From Sulfitobacter sp. HGT1 (lineage in GTDB: Bacteria > Pseudomonadota > Alphaproteobacteria > Rhodobacterales > Rhodobacteraceae), in assembly GCF_013282155.1 (NCBI RefSeq), contig NZ_BLWI01000008.1, positions 558,001-622,000 of the forward strand: 64,000 nucleotides of DNA, given 5' to 3'. The notes beneath the pieces were generated by a model. The model was not told the origin of the DNA and did not search any database. It saw only the letters and a program-made list of their open reading frames with translations. Below, in pieces: positions 8,557 to 16,973 of this stretch (the stretch's first letter is position 1; each line of letters opens with the position of its first letter). The position numbers and the translations under genes are program-made.

Positions 8557-10151
8557 AGCGCTTTGCCCAGCTGTTCAGCACCATCGACCAAAGCACCAAA
8601 ACCAATGCAAAGGTCGCGGCCCTTGCCGACTATTTCCAGCACGCACCCGATACCGACCGGCTGTGGACCATCGCGCTGTTTTCGGGCCGCCGGCCCAAGC
8701 GGGCGGTGACAACGACCAAGCTGCGCGAATGGGCGGCAGAGCGCGCGGCGATCCCGCTGTGGCTGTTCGAGGAAAGCTATGCCATCGTCGGCGATCTGGC
8801 CGAAACCATCGCGCTGGTCCTGCCGCCGAACACCCCCCAGGACGACCGCAGCCTGTCCGCCTGGATCGCCGCCCTGCGCGAGATTTACACCCAGGACGAA
8901 GATGCCCGAAAGACGTTCGTTCTGTCGGCCTGGGACCAGCTTGGCGGGGCCGAACGGTTCATCTTTAACAAACTGATCACCGGCGGTTTCCGCGTCGGGG
9001 TCAGCCAAAAGCTGATGACCCGCGCCCTTGCCCGCGCCACGGACAAGCCCGAGGCCGAACTGGCGCACCGGCTAATGGGCAACTGGCACCCCGATGACAC
9101 CACATGGCACGCTTTGGTCGAAGCCGAAGACGCCTCTGCCGATGCGTCGCGCCCCTACCCCTTCTATCTGGCCTACGGGCTGGAGGACACGGCGCAGCAT
9201 CTGGGCGACACGGCCGACTGGCGCGCCGAGTGGAAATGGGACGGCATTCGCGGTCAGCTGATTCTGCGCGATGGCCAGTATTTCGTCTGGTCCCGTGGCG
9301 AGGAACTGATGACCGACCGTTTTCCGGAACTGGCAAGGGCGGTCGATTATCTGCCGCAAGGCACCGTTCTGGACGGCGAATTGCTGGTCTGGCCGTCAGA
9401 CCAACCGGTGCCGTCGTCGTTCAACGCGCTGCAATCGCGCATTGGCCGCAAGACCGTGCCGAAAAAGCTGCTGACCGAAGCCCCCGTGGTGCTGCACGCC
9501 TATGACCTGCTGGAATGGCAGGGGCAGGACATGCGCAACACCCCCTTTGCCATGCGCCGCAAGCTGCTGGAAAGCGCCTGCGCCGACCTGCCCGCCGATG
9601 CCCCCGTGCGTCTGTCGCCGCAACTGGGGTTTGACACATGGGATGATCTGGCAGCCCTGCGCAAGAGTGCCCGCAACGCCCAGGCCGAAGGGGTGATGCT
9701 GAAACGCGCCGACAGCCCCTATCTGGCCGGACGCAAGAAAGGCGACTGGTGGAAATGGAAGCTGGACCCGCTGACGATTGATGCCGTGATGATCTATGCT
9801 CAATCAGGGTCGGGCCGCCGCGCCAACCTGTTCACCGACTTTACCTTTGCCGTGTGGAACGGCAACGAACTGGTGCCTTTTACCAAAGCCTACAGCGGGT
9901 TGACCGATGCCGAATTCCGCCAGATCACCGCTTGGGTGCGCAAGAACACCGTCGAACGCTTTGGCCCCGTGCGCAAGGTAACGCCCCATCATGTCTTTGA
10001 AATCGCCTTCGAAGGCATCCAGCGCAGCCCGCGTCACAAATCCGGCGTCGCCCTGCGATTTCCCAGAATGTTGCGCTGGCGGCAGGACAAACCGCTGCAA
10101 GAAGCCAATTCACTGGCCGATCTTGAAGAGTTATTGCGCATTTACGGCTAA
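8553..10151 (+). CDS. ATP-dependent DNA ligase (bacterial accessory type)
   Basis: 532 aa. The N-terminal alpha-helical DNA-binding domain (~1-200) is followed by the adenylation domain with the KxDGxR motif EWKWDGIRGQ (catalytic Lys228), GELLVW (motif III), EGVMLKR (motif IV) and KWKLDPLTIDAV (motif V). A C-terminal OB-fold domain ends the protein. This three-domain layout fits the PP_1105-like bacterial ATP ligases, not the LigD fusion. It seals nicks using ATP and probably works in DNA repair with the coupled nuclease. It is an accessory to the NAD-dependent LigA, which is not in this window. Confidence 0.93.
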   Translation: MKRFAQLFSTIDQSTKTNAKVAALADYFQHAPDTDRLWTIALFSGRRPKRAVTTTKLREWAAERAAIPLWLFEESYAIVGDLAETIALVLPPNTPQDDRSLSAWIAALREIYTQDEDARKTFVLSAWDQLGGAERFIFNKLITGGFRVGVSQKLMTRALARATDKPEAELAHRLMGNWHPDDTTWHALVEAEDASADASRPYPFYLAYGLEDTAQHLGDTADWRAEWKWDGIRGQLILRDGQYFVWSRGEELMTDRFPELARAVDYLPQGTVLDGELLVWPSDQPVPSSFNALQSRIGRKTVPKKLLTEAPVVLHAYDLLEWQGQDMRNTPFAMRRKLLESACADLPADAPVRLSPQLGFDTWDDLAALRKSARNAQAEGVMLKRADSPYLAGRKKGDWWKWKLDPLTIDAVMIYAQSGSGRRANLFTDFTFAVWNGNELVPFTKAYSGLTDAEFRQITAWVRKNTVERFGPVRKVTPHHVFEIAFEGIQRSPRHKSGVALRFPRMLRWRQDKPLQEANSLADLEELLRIYG

Positions 10152-10223
10152 TCCCATCCTTCCCCTGCTTGCTTTGACGCTATGGCACGCTTAGGTAACC
10201 TTAACGTCAAAAAGAGGTATACG

Positions 10224-12044
10224 ATGTTCCAACTGCCCTACCCCGTCCGTGATGCAAATGCCCGTGCCGGCACCTCTCCTTTGGGCAACCTGCCGGAATG
10301 GAACCTTGACGATCTTTATACCGGTGAAAACGCGCCGGAACTCAAGCGCGATCTGGACTGGCTGGAAGAGGCCTGCCGCAGCTTTGCCGCGGATTACGAA
10401 GGCAAACTGGCTGATCTGGACGCGGCGGGTTTTCTGAACTGTGTGCTGCGCAACGAGAAGATCAACCAGATCGCCGGACGCATCATGTCTTTTGCGGGCT
10501 TGCGCTATTACCAGCTGACCACAGATGCCGGCCGGGCCAAGTTCCTGTCCGACATGCAGGAAAACGTCACGAATTTCACCACACCGCTGGTTTTCTTCAC
10601 GCTCGAGCTGAACCGCCTTGAAGATGACCATCTGGGCAAGCTTCTGGCACAGAACGCCGACCTTGCGCGGTACAAGCCCGTGTTCGACCGCATTCGCGCG
10701 ATGAAGGATTATCAGCTGAGCGACGAGCTGGAAAAGTTCCTGCACGATCTGGGCGTTGTTGGCGATGCCTGGGAACGGCTGTTTGATGAAACGATTGCGG
10801 GCCTTGAATTCGAGGTCGACGGCGAGCCGCTGAACATCGAAGGCGTGCTGAACCTTTTGACCGACCCCGCTCGCGATATCCGCGAAGCAGCCGCCCGCGA
10901 GCTGGCCGATGTGTTTCAAAGCAATATCAAAACCTTTGCGCGGGTCCACAACACCCAAGCCAAAGAAAAAGAAGTGCTCGACCGCTGGCGCGGCATGCCA
11001 ACCCCGCAAACCGCCCGCCACCTGAGCAACGACGTCGAACCCGAGGTCGTGGAGGCCCTGCGCAACGCGGTCGTCAACGCATACCCCAAGCTGAGCCACC
11101 GCTATTACGAGCTAAAGCGGAAATGGCTGGGACTGGACGTCATGCAGGTCTGGGACCGCAATGCGCCGCTGCCGATGGAAGACCCCAAGATTGTCAACTG
11201 GGACCGCGCCGAGCGTATGGTGATGGATGCCTATAACGCCTTTGATCCGCGCATGGGCGAAATCGCCGCTCCGTTCTTTAAGGACGGCTGGATTGATGCG
11301 GGTGTGAAGCCGGGCAAAGCGCCGGGTGCTTTTGCCCACCCCACCGTAACCAATGTGCACCCCTATGTGATGCTGAACTATCTTGGCAAACCGCGCGATG
11401 TGATGACGCTGGCCCACGAGTTGGGCCACGGCGTGCATCAGGTTCTGGCCGCAGGTCAGGGCGAAATGCTGTCATCGACGCCGCTGACCTTGGCTGAAAC
11501 GGCATCCGTGTTTGGCGAGATGCTGACGTTCCGCAAAATGCTGGACGGTGCAAAGACCAACGCAGAACGCAAGGTTCTGCTGGCGGGCAAGGTCGAGGAT
11601 ATGATCAACACGGTCGTGCGCCAGATCGCGTTCTATGACTTTGAATGCAAGCTGCATGACGCACGTCGTGGCGGTGAACTGACCCCCGACGACATCAACG
11701 CGTTGTGGATGTCCGTGCAGGCCGAAAGCCTGGGACCGGCATTCGAATTCATGGACGGCTACGAGACCTTCTGGGCCTATATCCCCCATTTCGTGCATTC
11801 GCCGTTCTATGTCTATGCCTATGCCTTTGGCGACGGGTTGGTGAACGCGCTTTATGCCGTTTACGCCGAAGGCGGGCCCGGGTTCGAGGACAAGTATTTC
11901 GAAATGCTGAAAGCCGGCGGGTCCAAGCACCACAAAGAGCTGTTGGCCCCCTTCGGGTTGGACGCATCGGACCCCGCGTTCTGGGACAAGGGTCTGTCGA
12001 TGATTTCCGGCTTCATCGATGAATTGGAAGCAATGGAAGACTAG
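10224..12044 (+). CDS. pepF: M3 family oligoendopeptidase F
   Basis: 606 aa from ATG 10224, which has an AAAGAGG ribosome site 6 nt upstream; an earlier in-frame ATG (10182) lacks one. The zinc site LAHELGHG gives His398-Glu399-His402; the third ligand Glu lies ~25 residues downstream in LAETASVFGEM. The N-terminal PepF/M3B helical domain and C-terminal catalytic domain are complete. It is a cytoplasmic zinc peptidase that cleaves oligopeptides of roughly 7-17 residues. Two tandem terminators follow. Confidence 0.93.
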   Translation: MFQLPYPVRDANARAGTSPLGNLPEWNLDDLYTGENAPELKRDLDWLEEACRSFAADYEGKLADLDAAGFLNCVLRNEKINQIAGRIMSFAGLRYYQLTTDAGRAKFLSDMQENVTNFTTPLVFFTLELNRLEDDHLGKLLAQNADLARYKPVFDRIRAMKDYQLSDELEKFLHDLGVVGDAWERLFDETIAGLEFEVDGEPLNIEGVLNLLTDPARDIREAAARELADVFQSNIKTFARVHNTQAKEKEVLDRWRGMPTPQTARHLSNDVEPEVVEALRNAVVNAYPKLSHRYYELKRKWLGLDVMQVWDRNAPLPMEDPKIVNWDRAERMVMDAYNAFDPRMGEIAAPFFKDGWIDAGVKPGKAPGAFAHPTVTNVHPYVMLNYLGKPRDVMTLAHELGHGVHQVLAAGQGEMLSSTPLTLAETASVFGEMLTFRKMLDGAKTNAERKVLLAGKVEDMINTVVRQIAFYDFECKLHDARRGGELTPDDINALWMSVQAESLGPAFEFMDGYETFWAYIPHFVHSPFYVYAYAFGDGLVNALYAVYAEGGPGFEDKYFEMLKAGGSKHHKELLAPFGLDASDPAFWDKGLSMISGFIDELEAMED

Positions 12045-12054
12045 GCAAACGCTG

Positions 12055-12090
12055 CGCCGAAGAGAAGAATGCCTTCGGCGAGGATTTTTT
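12055..12090 (+). terminator. Intrinsic terminator 1 after pepF
   Basis: CGCCGAAG (12055-12062) pairs with CTTCGGCG (12073-12080), followed by AGGATTTTTT. Confidence 0.85.
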
Positions 12091-12107
12091 ACCATTTGGA
12101 ATTGAAG

Positions 12108-12140
12108 ACGGGCCCTTGAGACATCAGGGGCCCGTTTTTT
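12108..12140. terminator. Intrinsic terminator 2 after pepF, at the dksA-like 3' end
   Basis: ACGGGCCC (12108-12115) pairs with GGGCCCGT (12128-12135), then a run of T to 12140. It overlaps the stop of the convergent DksA-like gene, so the two convergent genes are insulated by two hairpins. Confidence 0.85.
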
Positions 12141-12408
12141 ATTTGAGCTGGCTGTCTTTGCTGCCGCGCCGGTTGATGCCGCCGCGGGTCGCTGGCCGGT
12201 TGTCGCGTTCAGTGACGCATTCGATGCAGAGTTTCACCCCCGGAAGCGCATCGCGGCGGGCTTGGGGGATCGGCTCTTCGCATTCCGCGCAATGGGTGCG
12301 GCTTTCGCCCTGTGGCTGCTTGCGCGCCTTGAGGCGGGCGAGTTCGTCGTTGATCGAGGCCTCGATCTGTTCGCTGACGGCCCCGTCTTTTGCCCATCCT
12401 CCGGCCAT
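12139..12408 (-). CDS. DksA/TraR-type C4 zinc finger protein
   Basis: 89 aa. CAECEEPIPQARRDALPG then CIEC forms the C4 zinc finger of the DksA/TraR family (like E. coli YbiI). An N-terminal helix (SEQIEASINDELARLKARK) is too short for the full DksA coiled coil that enters the RNAP secondary channel. A regulatory or RNAP-binding role is possible but not shown. Single gene, convergent with pepF and 27 nt downstream of the oxidoreductase gene on the same strand. Confidence 0.85.
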   Translation of the reverse strand: MAGGWAKDGAVSEQIEASINDELARLKARKQPQGESRTHCAECEEPIPQARRDALPGVKLCIECVTERDNRPATRGGINRRGSKDSQLK

Positions 12409-12435
12409 GTTCGCCTACCTTTCGCTGAAAATCAC

Positions 12436-13398
12436 CTAGCGTGCTGCATAGGCCATATCGATCATTGCTTGTGTGCCTTTGCTGAATTCGAGCGGGCACG
12501 GATAGGCAGCACCTGTTGTGACCGAGCGGCCAAAGGCTTCTACCTGTTCAATATAATGATTTGTGCCGGGGAAACGTTCCGTGGTGATCACGTTCTTTTC
12601 CGTCTCGAGATGCAATTCGGCCTGGGAATGAACGGTCGGATTGAACGGGCAGCTGAGGCGCAGCACGCCTTTTTCGCCGTGCACCACGATTTCCTGACGG
12701 GGGAACATGCGCATGGACACGGTGGCGGAATAGTCGAAACCTTCAAACCTGGCGGCCACTTGCGCAAAGACATCAACGCCGTTTTCATAGTCGATTTTGG
12801 CATAGGGGATCGACAGCGGTTCCTGTCCCGTCAGAAAGCGCACGGAGCCGAAGGTGTAGATCCCGATATCTGGCAAACCGCCGCCCCCCGCTGCGGGTTT
12901 GTTGCGGATGTTATCGGTGTCGTCGTTAAAGAACGAGAATGTCGCGCCGACGTGGCGCACGCGGCCAAGAGCACCGGAGGCAATGATCTCGCGGGCGCGG
13001 GTCATCTGGGGGTGGTGGACGATCATGAACGCCTCGGCCGCGAGCAGGCCAGACGTATCGCGCGCGGCGATCAGCCTGTCAAATTCGGCGGCCTGCATCG
13101 TCATCGGTTTCTCGCACAGCACGTGTTTTCCGGCCTTCAGCGCCTTGAGCGTCCATTCCACATGCAGGTGGTTGGGCAGCGGGATATAGACAGCGTCGAT
13201 ATCCGGATCAGCCAGCAGCGCATCATAGTCGGTATAGACCTTGAGGTCGGGGGCGAAGGCGCTGAAAGGAGCGGCTTTTTCTGCGCTGGATGTCGCGAGG
13301 GCTGCAAGCCGCGCACCGCGCGCCGCGTGGATCGCAGGGCCCATCTGTTCACAGGCGAATTGCGCCGCCCCCAAGATGCCCCAGTTCACTATGTCCAT
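12436..13398 (-). CDS. Gfo/Idh/MocA family oxidoreductase
   Basis: 320 aa. N-terminal Rossmann domain (IVNWGILGAAQFACEQM) and the family signature VLCEKPMT at ~94-101, whose Lys is catalytic; the C-terminal alpha/beta domain carries GGGGLPDIGIY and a conserved His/Asp region. These NAD(P)-dependent enzymes act on sugars, inositols or their derivatives. No neighbouring sugar genes fix the substrate. The gene has a good ribosome site (AAAGGAGAG) upstream of ATG 13398. Confidence 0.85.
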   Translation of the reverse strand: MDIVNWGILGAAQFACEQMGPAIHAARGARLAALATSSAEKAAPFSAFAPDLKVYTDYDALLADPDIDAVYIPLPNHLHVEWTLKALKAGKHVLCEKPMTMQAAEFDRLIAARDTSGLLAAEAFMIVHHPQMTRAREIIASGALGRVRHVGATFSFFNDDTDNIRNKPAAGGGGLPDIGIYTFGSVRFLTGQEPLSIPYAKIDYENGVDVFAQVAARFEGFDYSATVSMRMFPRQEIVVHGEKGVLRLSCPFNPTVHSQAELHLETEKNVITTERFPGTNHYIEQVEAFGRSVTTGAAYPCPLEFSKGTQAMIDMAYAAR

Positions 13399-13520
13399 GT
13401 CTGCTCTCCTTTTTGGGGCAGTTTAGGCAAGATTGCGGGGCATGACGAGGGGGAGATGCAAAAACCCCCGCAAAAGCCGGAGCCTTGCGGGGGGGTAATG
13501 TATCAGGCTGTGAACGGGGA

Positions 13521-14417
13521 TCAGGCGGTTGCCATCATTCCCTTTTCGCGGGCCAGTTCGCGCATGCGCTGTTGCAGCTTTTCGAACGCGCGCACTTCGA
13601 TCTGGCGGATACGCTCGCGGCTGACGTCATACTGGCTGCTCAAATCTTCGAGCGTGATGGTCTCGTCTGACAGGCGGCGTTGGGTCAGAATGTCCTTTTC
13701 GCGGTCATTCAGCACCTCCAGCGCCTCGGCCAACATTTCGCGGCGGGTTTCCAGCTCGTCACGCTCGGCATAGTCGCCGGCCTGATCCGCGTCTTCATCC
13801 TCGAGCCAGTCCTGCCATTGCATGGTCCCCTCGCCTTCGGACCCGACGGTCGCGTTCAGCGAGGCATCGCCGCCCGACATACGGCGGTTCATCGAGATCA
13901 CTTCGGTCTCGGTCACGCCAAGGTCGGTTGCAATACGGGCCACGTTTTCGGGGCGCATGTCGCCTTCTTCCAGCGCGCCAATGCGGTTTTTTGCCTTGCG
14001 CAGGTTAAAGAACAGCTTTTTCTGGCCCGACGTGGTGCCAAGTTTGACCAAGCTCCACGAGCGCAGGATATATTCCTGGATCGAGGCGCGAATCCACCAC
14101 ATGGCATAGGTCGCCAGACGAAAGCCCTTTTCAGGATCAAAGCGTTTGACCGCCTGCATCAGACCCACGTTGGCCTCCGAGATCACCTCGGCTTGCGGCA
14201 AGCCGTAGCCGCGATAGCCCATGGCGATTTTGGCCGCCAGACGCAGGTGGGATGTCACCATCCTGTGCGCGGCTTCCGTGTCTTGCTCTTCGACCCAGCG
14301 TTTCGCGAGCATGTATTCTTCTTCGGGTTCCAACAGCGGAAACTTGCGGATTTCCTGCATATAGCGGTTCAGGCCGCCTTCAGGTGTTGGTGCTGGCAGA
14401 TTTGCATAATTAGCCAT
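13521..14417 (-). CDS. rpoH: Heat-shock sigma factor sigma-32
   Basis: 298 aa. The RpoH box QKKLFFNLR is at residues 132-140; region 2 (GLMQAVKRFDPEKGFRLATYA, ~85-105) contacts the -10 element; region 4.2 ([19 protein letters not shown]) is at the C-terminus. The start ATG 14417 has AAAGGGAC upstream; the frame runs on to 14498 without support. It directs RNA polymerase to heat-shock promoters. Rhodobacteraceae often have two RpoH copies; this one, near rluD, is probably the RpoHI type. Upstream sequence 14418-14594 contains its promoter and the 3' end of the rluD transcript. Confidence 0.93.
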   Translation of the reverse strand: MANYANLPAPTPEGGLNRYMQEIRKFPLLEPEEEYMLAKRWVEEQDTEAAHRMVTSHLRLAAKIAMGYRGYGLPQAEVISEANVGLMQAVKRFDPEKGFRLATYAMWWIRASIQEYILRSWSLVKLGTTSGQKKLFFNLRKAKNRIGALEEGDMRPENVARIATDLGVTETEVISMNRRMSGGDASLNATVGSEGEGTMQWQDWLEDEDADQAGDYAERDELETRREMLAEALEVLNDREKDILTQRRLSDETITLEDLSSQYDVSRERIRQIEVRAFEKLQQRMRELAREKGMMATA

Positions 14418-14594
14418 TTTATTGTCCCTTTCCCCAATTTCAGGGGCCCATGTTATTGGGCTTAACATAGATATGGAGAGCGCTAACACTGATTTCAAGT
14501 GCTAGGCTTGCCCTGTTTGATGAATATGATCTTAATCGCGATGAAGAAAAGCATTGCTTCACCGCATTCACGCGGTCGTGCGGTTTGTGACCGA

Positions 14595-15629
14595 TTAGGC
14601 CTGCACCAGCCCCACGAGGTCCAGCAAATCCGTCATATCTTTGGGCAACGGGGCCTCGAACCGGACCATTTCGCCGGTCACAGGGTGTTCAAACCCCAAG
14701 ACGGCGGCATGAAGCGCCTGACGCGGAAAGGCCCGTACCGCGTCGGAGGCGATTTCAGGCAGGGCGGCCTTGGGCAGCTTGCGTTTGCCACCATAGGTCG
14801 GATCGCCCACCAGCGAATGGCCGGCATGGGCCATGTGAACCCTGATCTGATGGGTGCGACCGGTTTCAAGCCAGCATTCCATCAGGGCCAGAACCGGTGG
14901 CGTGCCGAAACGGTTGATCGTGCGGGCCCGCGTCACAGCGTGACGGCCGCCCTGGAACAGGACAGCCTGACGCTGACGGTCTGTGCGGTGCCGGGCCAGT
15001 TGCGTGGTCATTTTCAGGATATTGCCGGGCTCAAAGCTCGTTCCCTTGATGCCGCGCAGACGCGGGTCGTTCGCATCGGGCACCCCGTAGACAAGCGCCT
15101 GATAATAGCGTTCAACCGTGTGTTTTTCAAATTGTTTGGCAAGCCCGTGATGGGCGGCGTCGGATTTGGCCACAACCAAGAGGCCCGATGTGTCTTTGTC
15201 GATTCGGTGTACGATGCCGGGGCGTTTCATGCCGCCAACACCCGACAGGTCATCCCCGCAATGGGCCAGCAGCGCGTTGACCAAGGTGCCGGACGGGCTG
15301 CCCGGTGCGGGATGCACCACCATGCCTGCGGGTTTGTTGATCACGATCAGATCCGAATCCTCGAAGATCACTTCCAGCGGGATGGATTCGGGCGCGATAT
15401 GGCTTTCCTCGGCCTCTTCGACGTCGATGGTGATTTCCTGGCCTTCCATGACACGCGCGCGCGGATCGGTGATCACGAAATTGTCGATTTGCACGGCACC
15501 ATCGGTGATCAGGCGCAACAAGCGGGTGCGCGACAGGTTCGCGTCCTCTGGCACATCGCGGGCAAGCGCCTTATCAAGGCGCGGCGGCGGTGTGTCCGCG
15601 ATGACAAAGCTGATACGGCGGTGCGACAT
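14595..15629 (-). CDS. rluD: 23S rRNA pseudouridine synthase (RluA/RluD family)
   Basis: 344 aa from ATG 15629, preceded on the minus strand by AAGGATC. S4 domain at ~15-75 (PRLDKALARDVPE) and catalytic domain with the signature HRIDKDTSGL (Asp144 catalytic). RluD converts U1911/1915/1917 of 23S rRNA to pseudouridine. The frame is open up to 16022 through the tRNA-His gene, but that extension is antisense to another gene and to the tRNA and is not credible. Its start codon overlaps the start of the divergent DUF6476 gene (CATG, 15627-15630). Confidence 0.92.
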   Translation of the reverse strand: MSHRRISFVIADTPPPRLDKALARDVPEDANLSRTRLLRLITDGAVQIDNFVITDPRARVMEGQEITIDVEEAEESHIAPESIPLEVIFEDSDLIVINKPAGMVVHPAPGSPSGTLVNALLAHCGDDLSGVGGMKRPGIVHRIDKDTSGLLVVAKSDAAHHGLAKQFEKHTVERYYQALVYGVPDANDPRLRGIKGTSFEPGNILKMTTQLARHRTDRQRQAVLFQGGRHAVTRARTINRFGTPPVLALMECWLETGRTHQIRVHMAHAGHSLVGDPTYGGKRKLPKAALPEIASDAVRAFPRQALHAAVLGFEHPVTGEMVRFEAPLPKDMTDLLDLVGLVQA

Positions 15630-15912
15630 GACTGATCCTTCCGAGCCCCCAAACATTAAGTTCCTACGAAGGCTGGTGACGGTGCTAACCGCCACGATGA
15701 TTTGCGGCCTTCTAGTCGTGATTGGCCTGCTTGTCATCCGGTTCTCGAGCAAAGCGCCGGATTTACCGGATGTAATTGCATTGCCAAGCGGTGAAAAGGC
15801 CACGGCATTCACCCAAGGGCCCGATTGGTATGCGATTGTGACGAAAGAAAACCAGATTCTGATTTTCGACCGGACCAGCGGTGCGCTGCGCCAAACCGTC
15901 GATATCAAATAG
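15628..15912 (+). CDS. DUF6476 family small membrane protein
   Basis: 94 aa. One transmembrane helix (ATMICGLLVVIGLLVIRF, ~22-39), then an extracytoplasmic domain with ATAFTQGPDWYAIVTKE and ILIFDRTSGALRQTVDI. I recognise this as a small protein conserved in Rhodobacteraceae next to rluD (DUF6476). Function unknown. The start ATG shares two bases with the rluD start on the other strand, so its promoter must lie inside rluD. Confidence 0.8.
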   Translation: MTDPSEPPNIKFLRRLVTVLTATMICGLLVVIGLLVIRFSSKAPDLPDVIALPSGEKATAFTQGPDWYAIVTKENQILIFDRTSGALRQTVDIK

Positions 15913-15966
15913 CGGTTTGCCCCAAAGGACGCGTTTAGTCCGCCGAGCTTATCTGGGTGATTAATC

Positions 15967-15976
15967 GGGGGGGGGG
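15967..15976. repeat. Poly-G tract (10 G)
   Basis: Ten consecutive G on + between the DUF6476 stop and the 3' end of tRNA-His. It lies in non-coding DNA 4 nt from the tRNA 3' end. Confidence 0.9.
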
Positions 15977-15979
15977 TAA

Positions 15980-16056
15980 TGGTACCACCTCCTGGTCTCG
16001 AACCAGGGACCTCCTGATCCACAATCAGGCGCTCTAACCAACTGAGCTAAGGCGGC
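15980..16056 (-). tRNA. tRNA-His (GTG anticodon)
   Basis: 77 nt on the minus strand. Acceptor GCCGCCT (16056-16050) pairs with AGGTGGT (15990-15984); anticodon stem CCTGA/TCAGG encloses loop TTGTGGA with anticodon GTG; the T arm has GGTTCGAGACC. Discriminator A73 and an encoded CCA (15982-15980). The base before G1 is T, so G-1 is not encoded, and the first pair is G1-U72. Both are as known for many alphaproteobacterial tRNA-His, which are read by a divergent HisRS. Confidence 0.95.
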
Positions 16057-16203
16057 ACTTGCGCCGATCTAACGTCCAAGCAAAAAGATTGCAATACCCT
16101 AAGACGCGCGAATTTAATTTGTTCGCCACATTGGCATGTTTGGTGAAACTTGCCTTTCATCCGCGCCCGCGCTAACGCTGGCGACATCATTTCGGAGGGA
16201 CCT

Positions 16204-16407
16204 ATGGGTATCGACACTGAACGCGACATCGAAGCAAACCTGCAAATCGGCCCGACCGACGCAGGCATGGTCCGGCTTTTCATCGAAGCCGAAGGCGGCA
16301 TTGAAATTCCGATGGATTTCACACCTGACGAAGCTGTCGAGATTGCGGAAGAGATTATGGCCGCAGCGCATCGCGCAGGCAAAAACGCGAATAAAAAGCG
16401 CAAATAA
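16204..16407 (+). CDS. Small conserved protein (DUF6324-like)
   Basis: 67 aa, soluble and acidic. It starts at ATG 16204 with a strong GGAGG site (TTCGGAGGGACCT). Sequence features: DIEANLQIGPTDAGMVRLFI, then a VEIAEEIMAAAHRAG helix and a Lys-rich tail. I believe it belongs to the short Rhodobacteraceae family DUF6324, but the function is unknown. A perfect terminator hairpin overlaps its stop codon. Confidence 0.75.
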   Translation: MGIDTERDIEANLQIGPTDAGMVRLFIEAEGGIEIPMDFTPDEAVEIAEEIMAAAHRAGKNANKKRK

Positions 16408-16424
16408 AAAGCGTTACGCTTTTT
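16406..16424 (+). terminator. Intrinsic terminator of the DUF6324-like gene
   Basis: AAAAAGCG (16406-16413) pairs perfectly with CGCTTTTT (16417-16424) around a TTA loop; it starts at the last bases of the stop codon. Confidence 0.85.
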
Positions 16425-16436
16425 GACAGGGGGTAC

Positions 16437-16497
16437 GGGGGCCAGCCCCCACCGCGCCAAGGCGCGGCCCCCCGGGATTTAGATCCATTTGGAAATA
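16437..16497 (+). repeat. GC-rich intergenic repeat, copy 1 (GGGGGCCAGCCCCC family)
   Basis: Modular: GGGGGCCAGCCCCC hairpin (16437-16450), a variable hairpin CCGCGCC/GGCGCGG (16452-16467), CCCCCGGGATTT, then CCATTTGGAA (16485-16494). The same modules recur at 27595-27639, and in reverse-complement arrangement near 36653-36666. It probably acts as a gene-end/terminator element. Confidence 0.75.
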
Positions 16498-16502
16498 AAA
16501 GA

Positions 16503-16961
16503 TCAGTCCCAATGCGGGGTCATGTGTGGATCACGCAAATAATGCAGTCTGCGGGCCGCATGGGTTGCGAATTTATGGGTGATGGCCTTGCGGCGCGCAG
16601 CGGCAAGGCGGGTTTCCCCGCCCATGCGCAAGACTTCGGCACCGTAGCCATCGGCAATGATCAGGCCTGAGTCCTCGGGCAAAAGATCGGTGTCGAAATC
16701 TGCGTCGACCGCCCAGAAAAAGCGGTCTGCCCATTCAAGATAGCCCTGCCATTTGCTGTCGGTCATGAAATCGGCGCGGCTAGATTTGCATTCGACGATC
16801 CAGATGTCGCCCTTGGGGCCAAGCGCCATCACATCGACGCGCAAGCCCCGTGTCGGGACAAGTTCTTCGACGCAGACAAAGCCGAGCGCCGACAGGTGGC
16901 GCGCCACGCCGCGGGCCAGAATCTGGCCGGGTTGCAGGGGTTTGGGGTCGTCGGGTGTCAT
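16503..16961 (-). CDS. mmcB: MmcB family DNA repair protein
   Basis: 152 aa from ATG 16961; the frame continues upstream through the operator without support. The core has RVDVMALGPKGDIWIVECKSS, a PD-(D/E)xK-nuclease-like D...ExK arrangement, then YLEWADRFFWAVD, matching MmcB (PF06319). In Caulobacter, mmcB is an SOS gene that confers mitomycin C resistance. Here a perfect GAAC-N7-GAAC box lies 12 nt before the start codon, supporting LexA control. It is divergent from the membrane protein gene at 17070. Confidence 0.88.
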   Translation of the reverse strand: MTPDDPKPLQPGQILARGVARHLSALGFVCVEELVPTRGLRVDVMALGPKGDIWIVECKSSRADFMTDSKWQGYLEWADRFFWAVDADFDTDLLPEDSGLIIADGYGAEVLRMGGETRLAAARRKAITHKFATHAARRLHYLRDPHMTPHWD

Positions 16962-16973
16962 GGTGGCATTTAT

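Noticed and set aside
12262..13773. Long open frame on + antisense to the DksA-like and oxidoreductase genes
   Set aside because: It lies opposite well-supported genes, has no family signature or ribosome site, and its length is explained by high-GC third-position bias.
14499..15635. Long open frame on + antisense to rluD
   Set aside because: Opposite strand of rluD with no recognisable protein motif; a high-GC shadow.
15630..16022. N-terminal extension of rluD through DUF6476 and the tRNA-His gene
   Set aside because: It would be antisense to two better-supported genes, and the family N-terminus begins at 15629.
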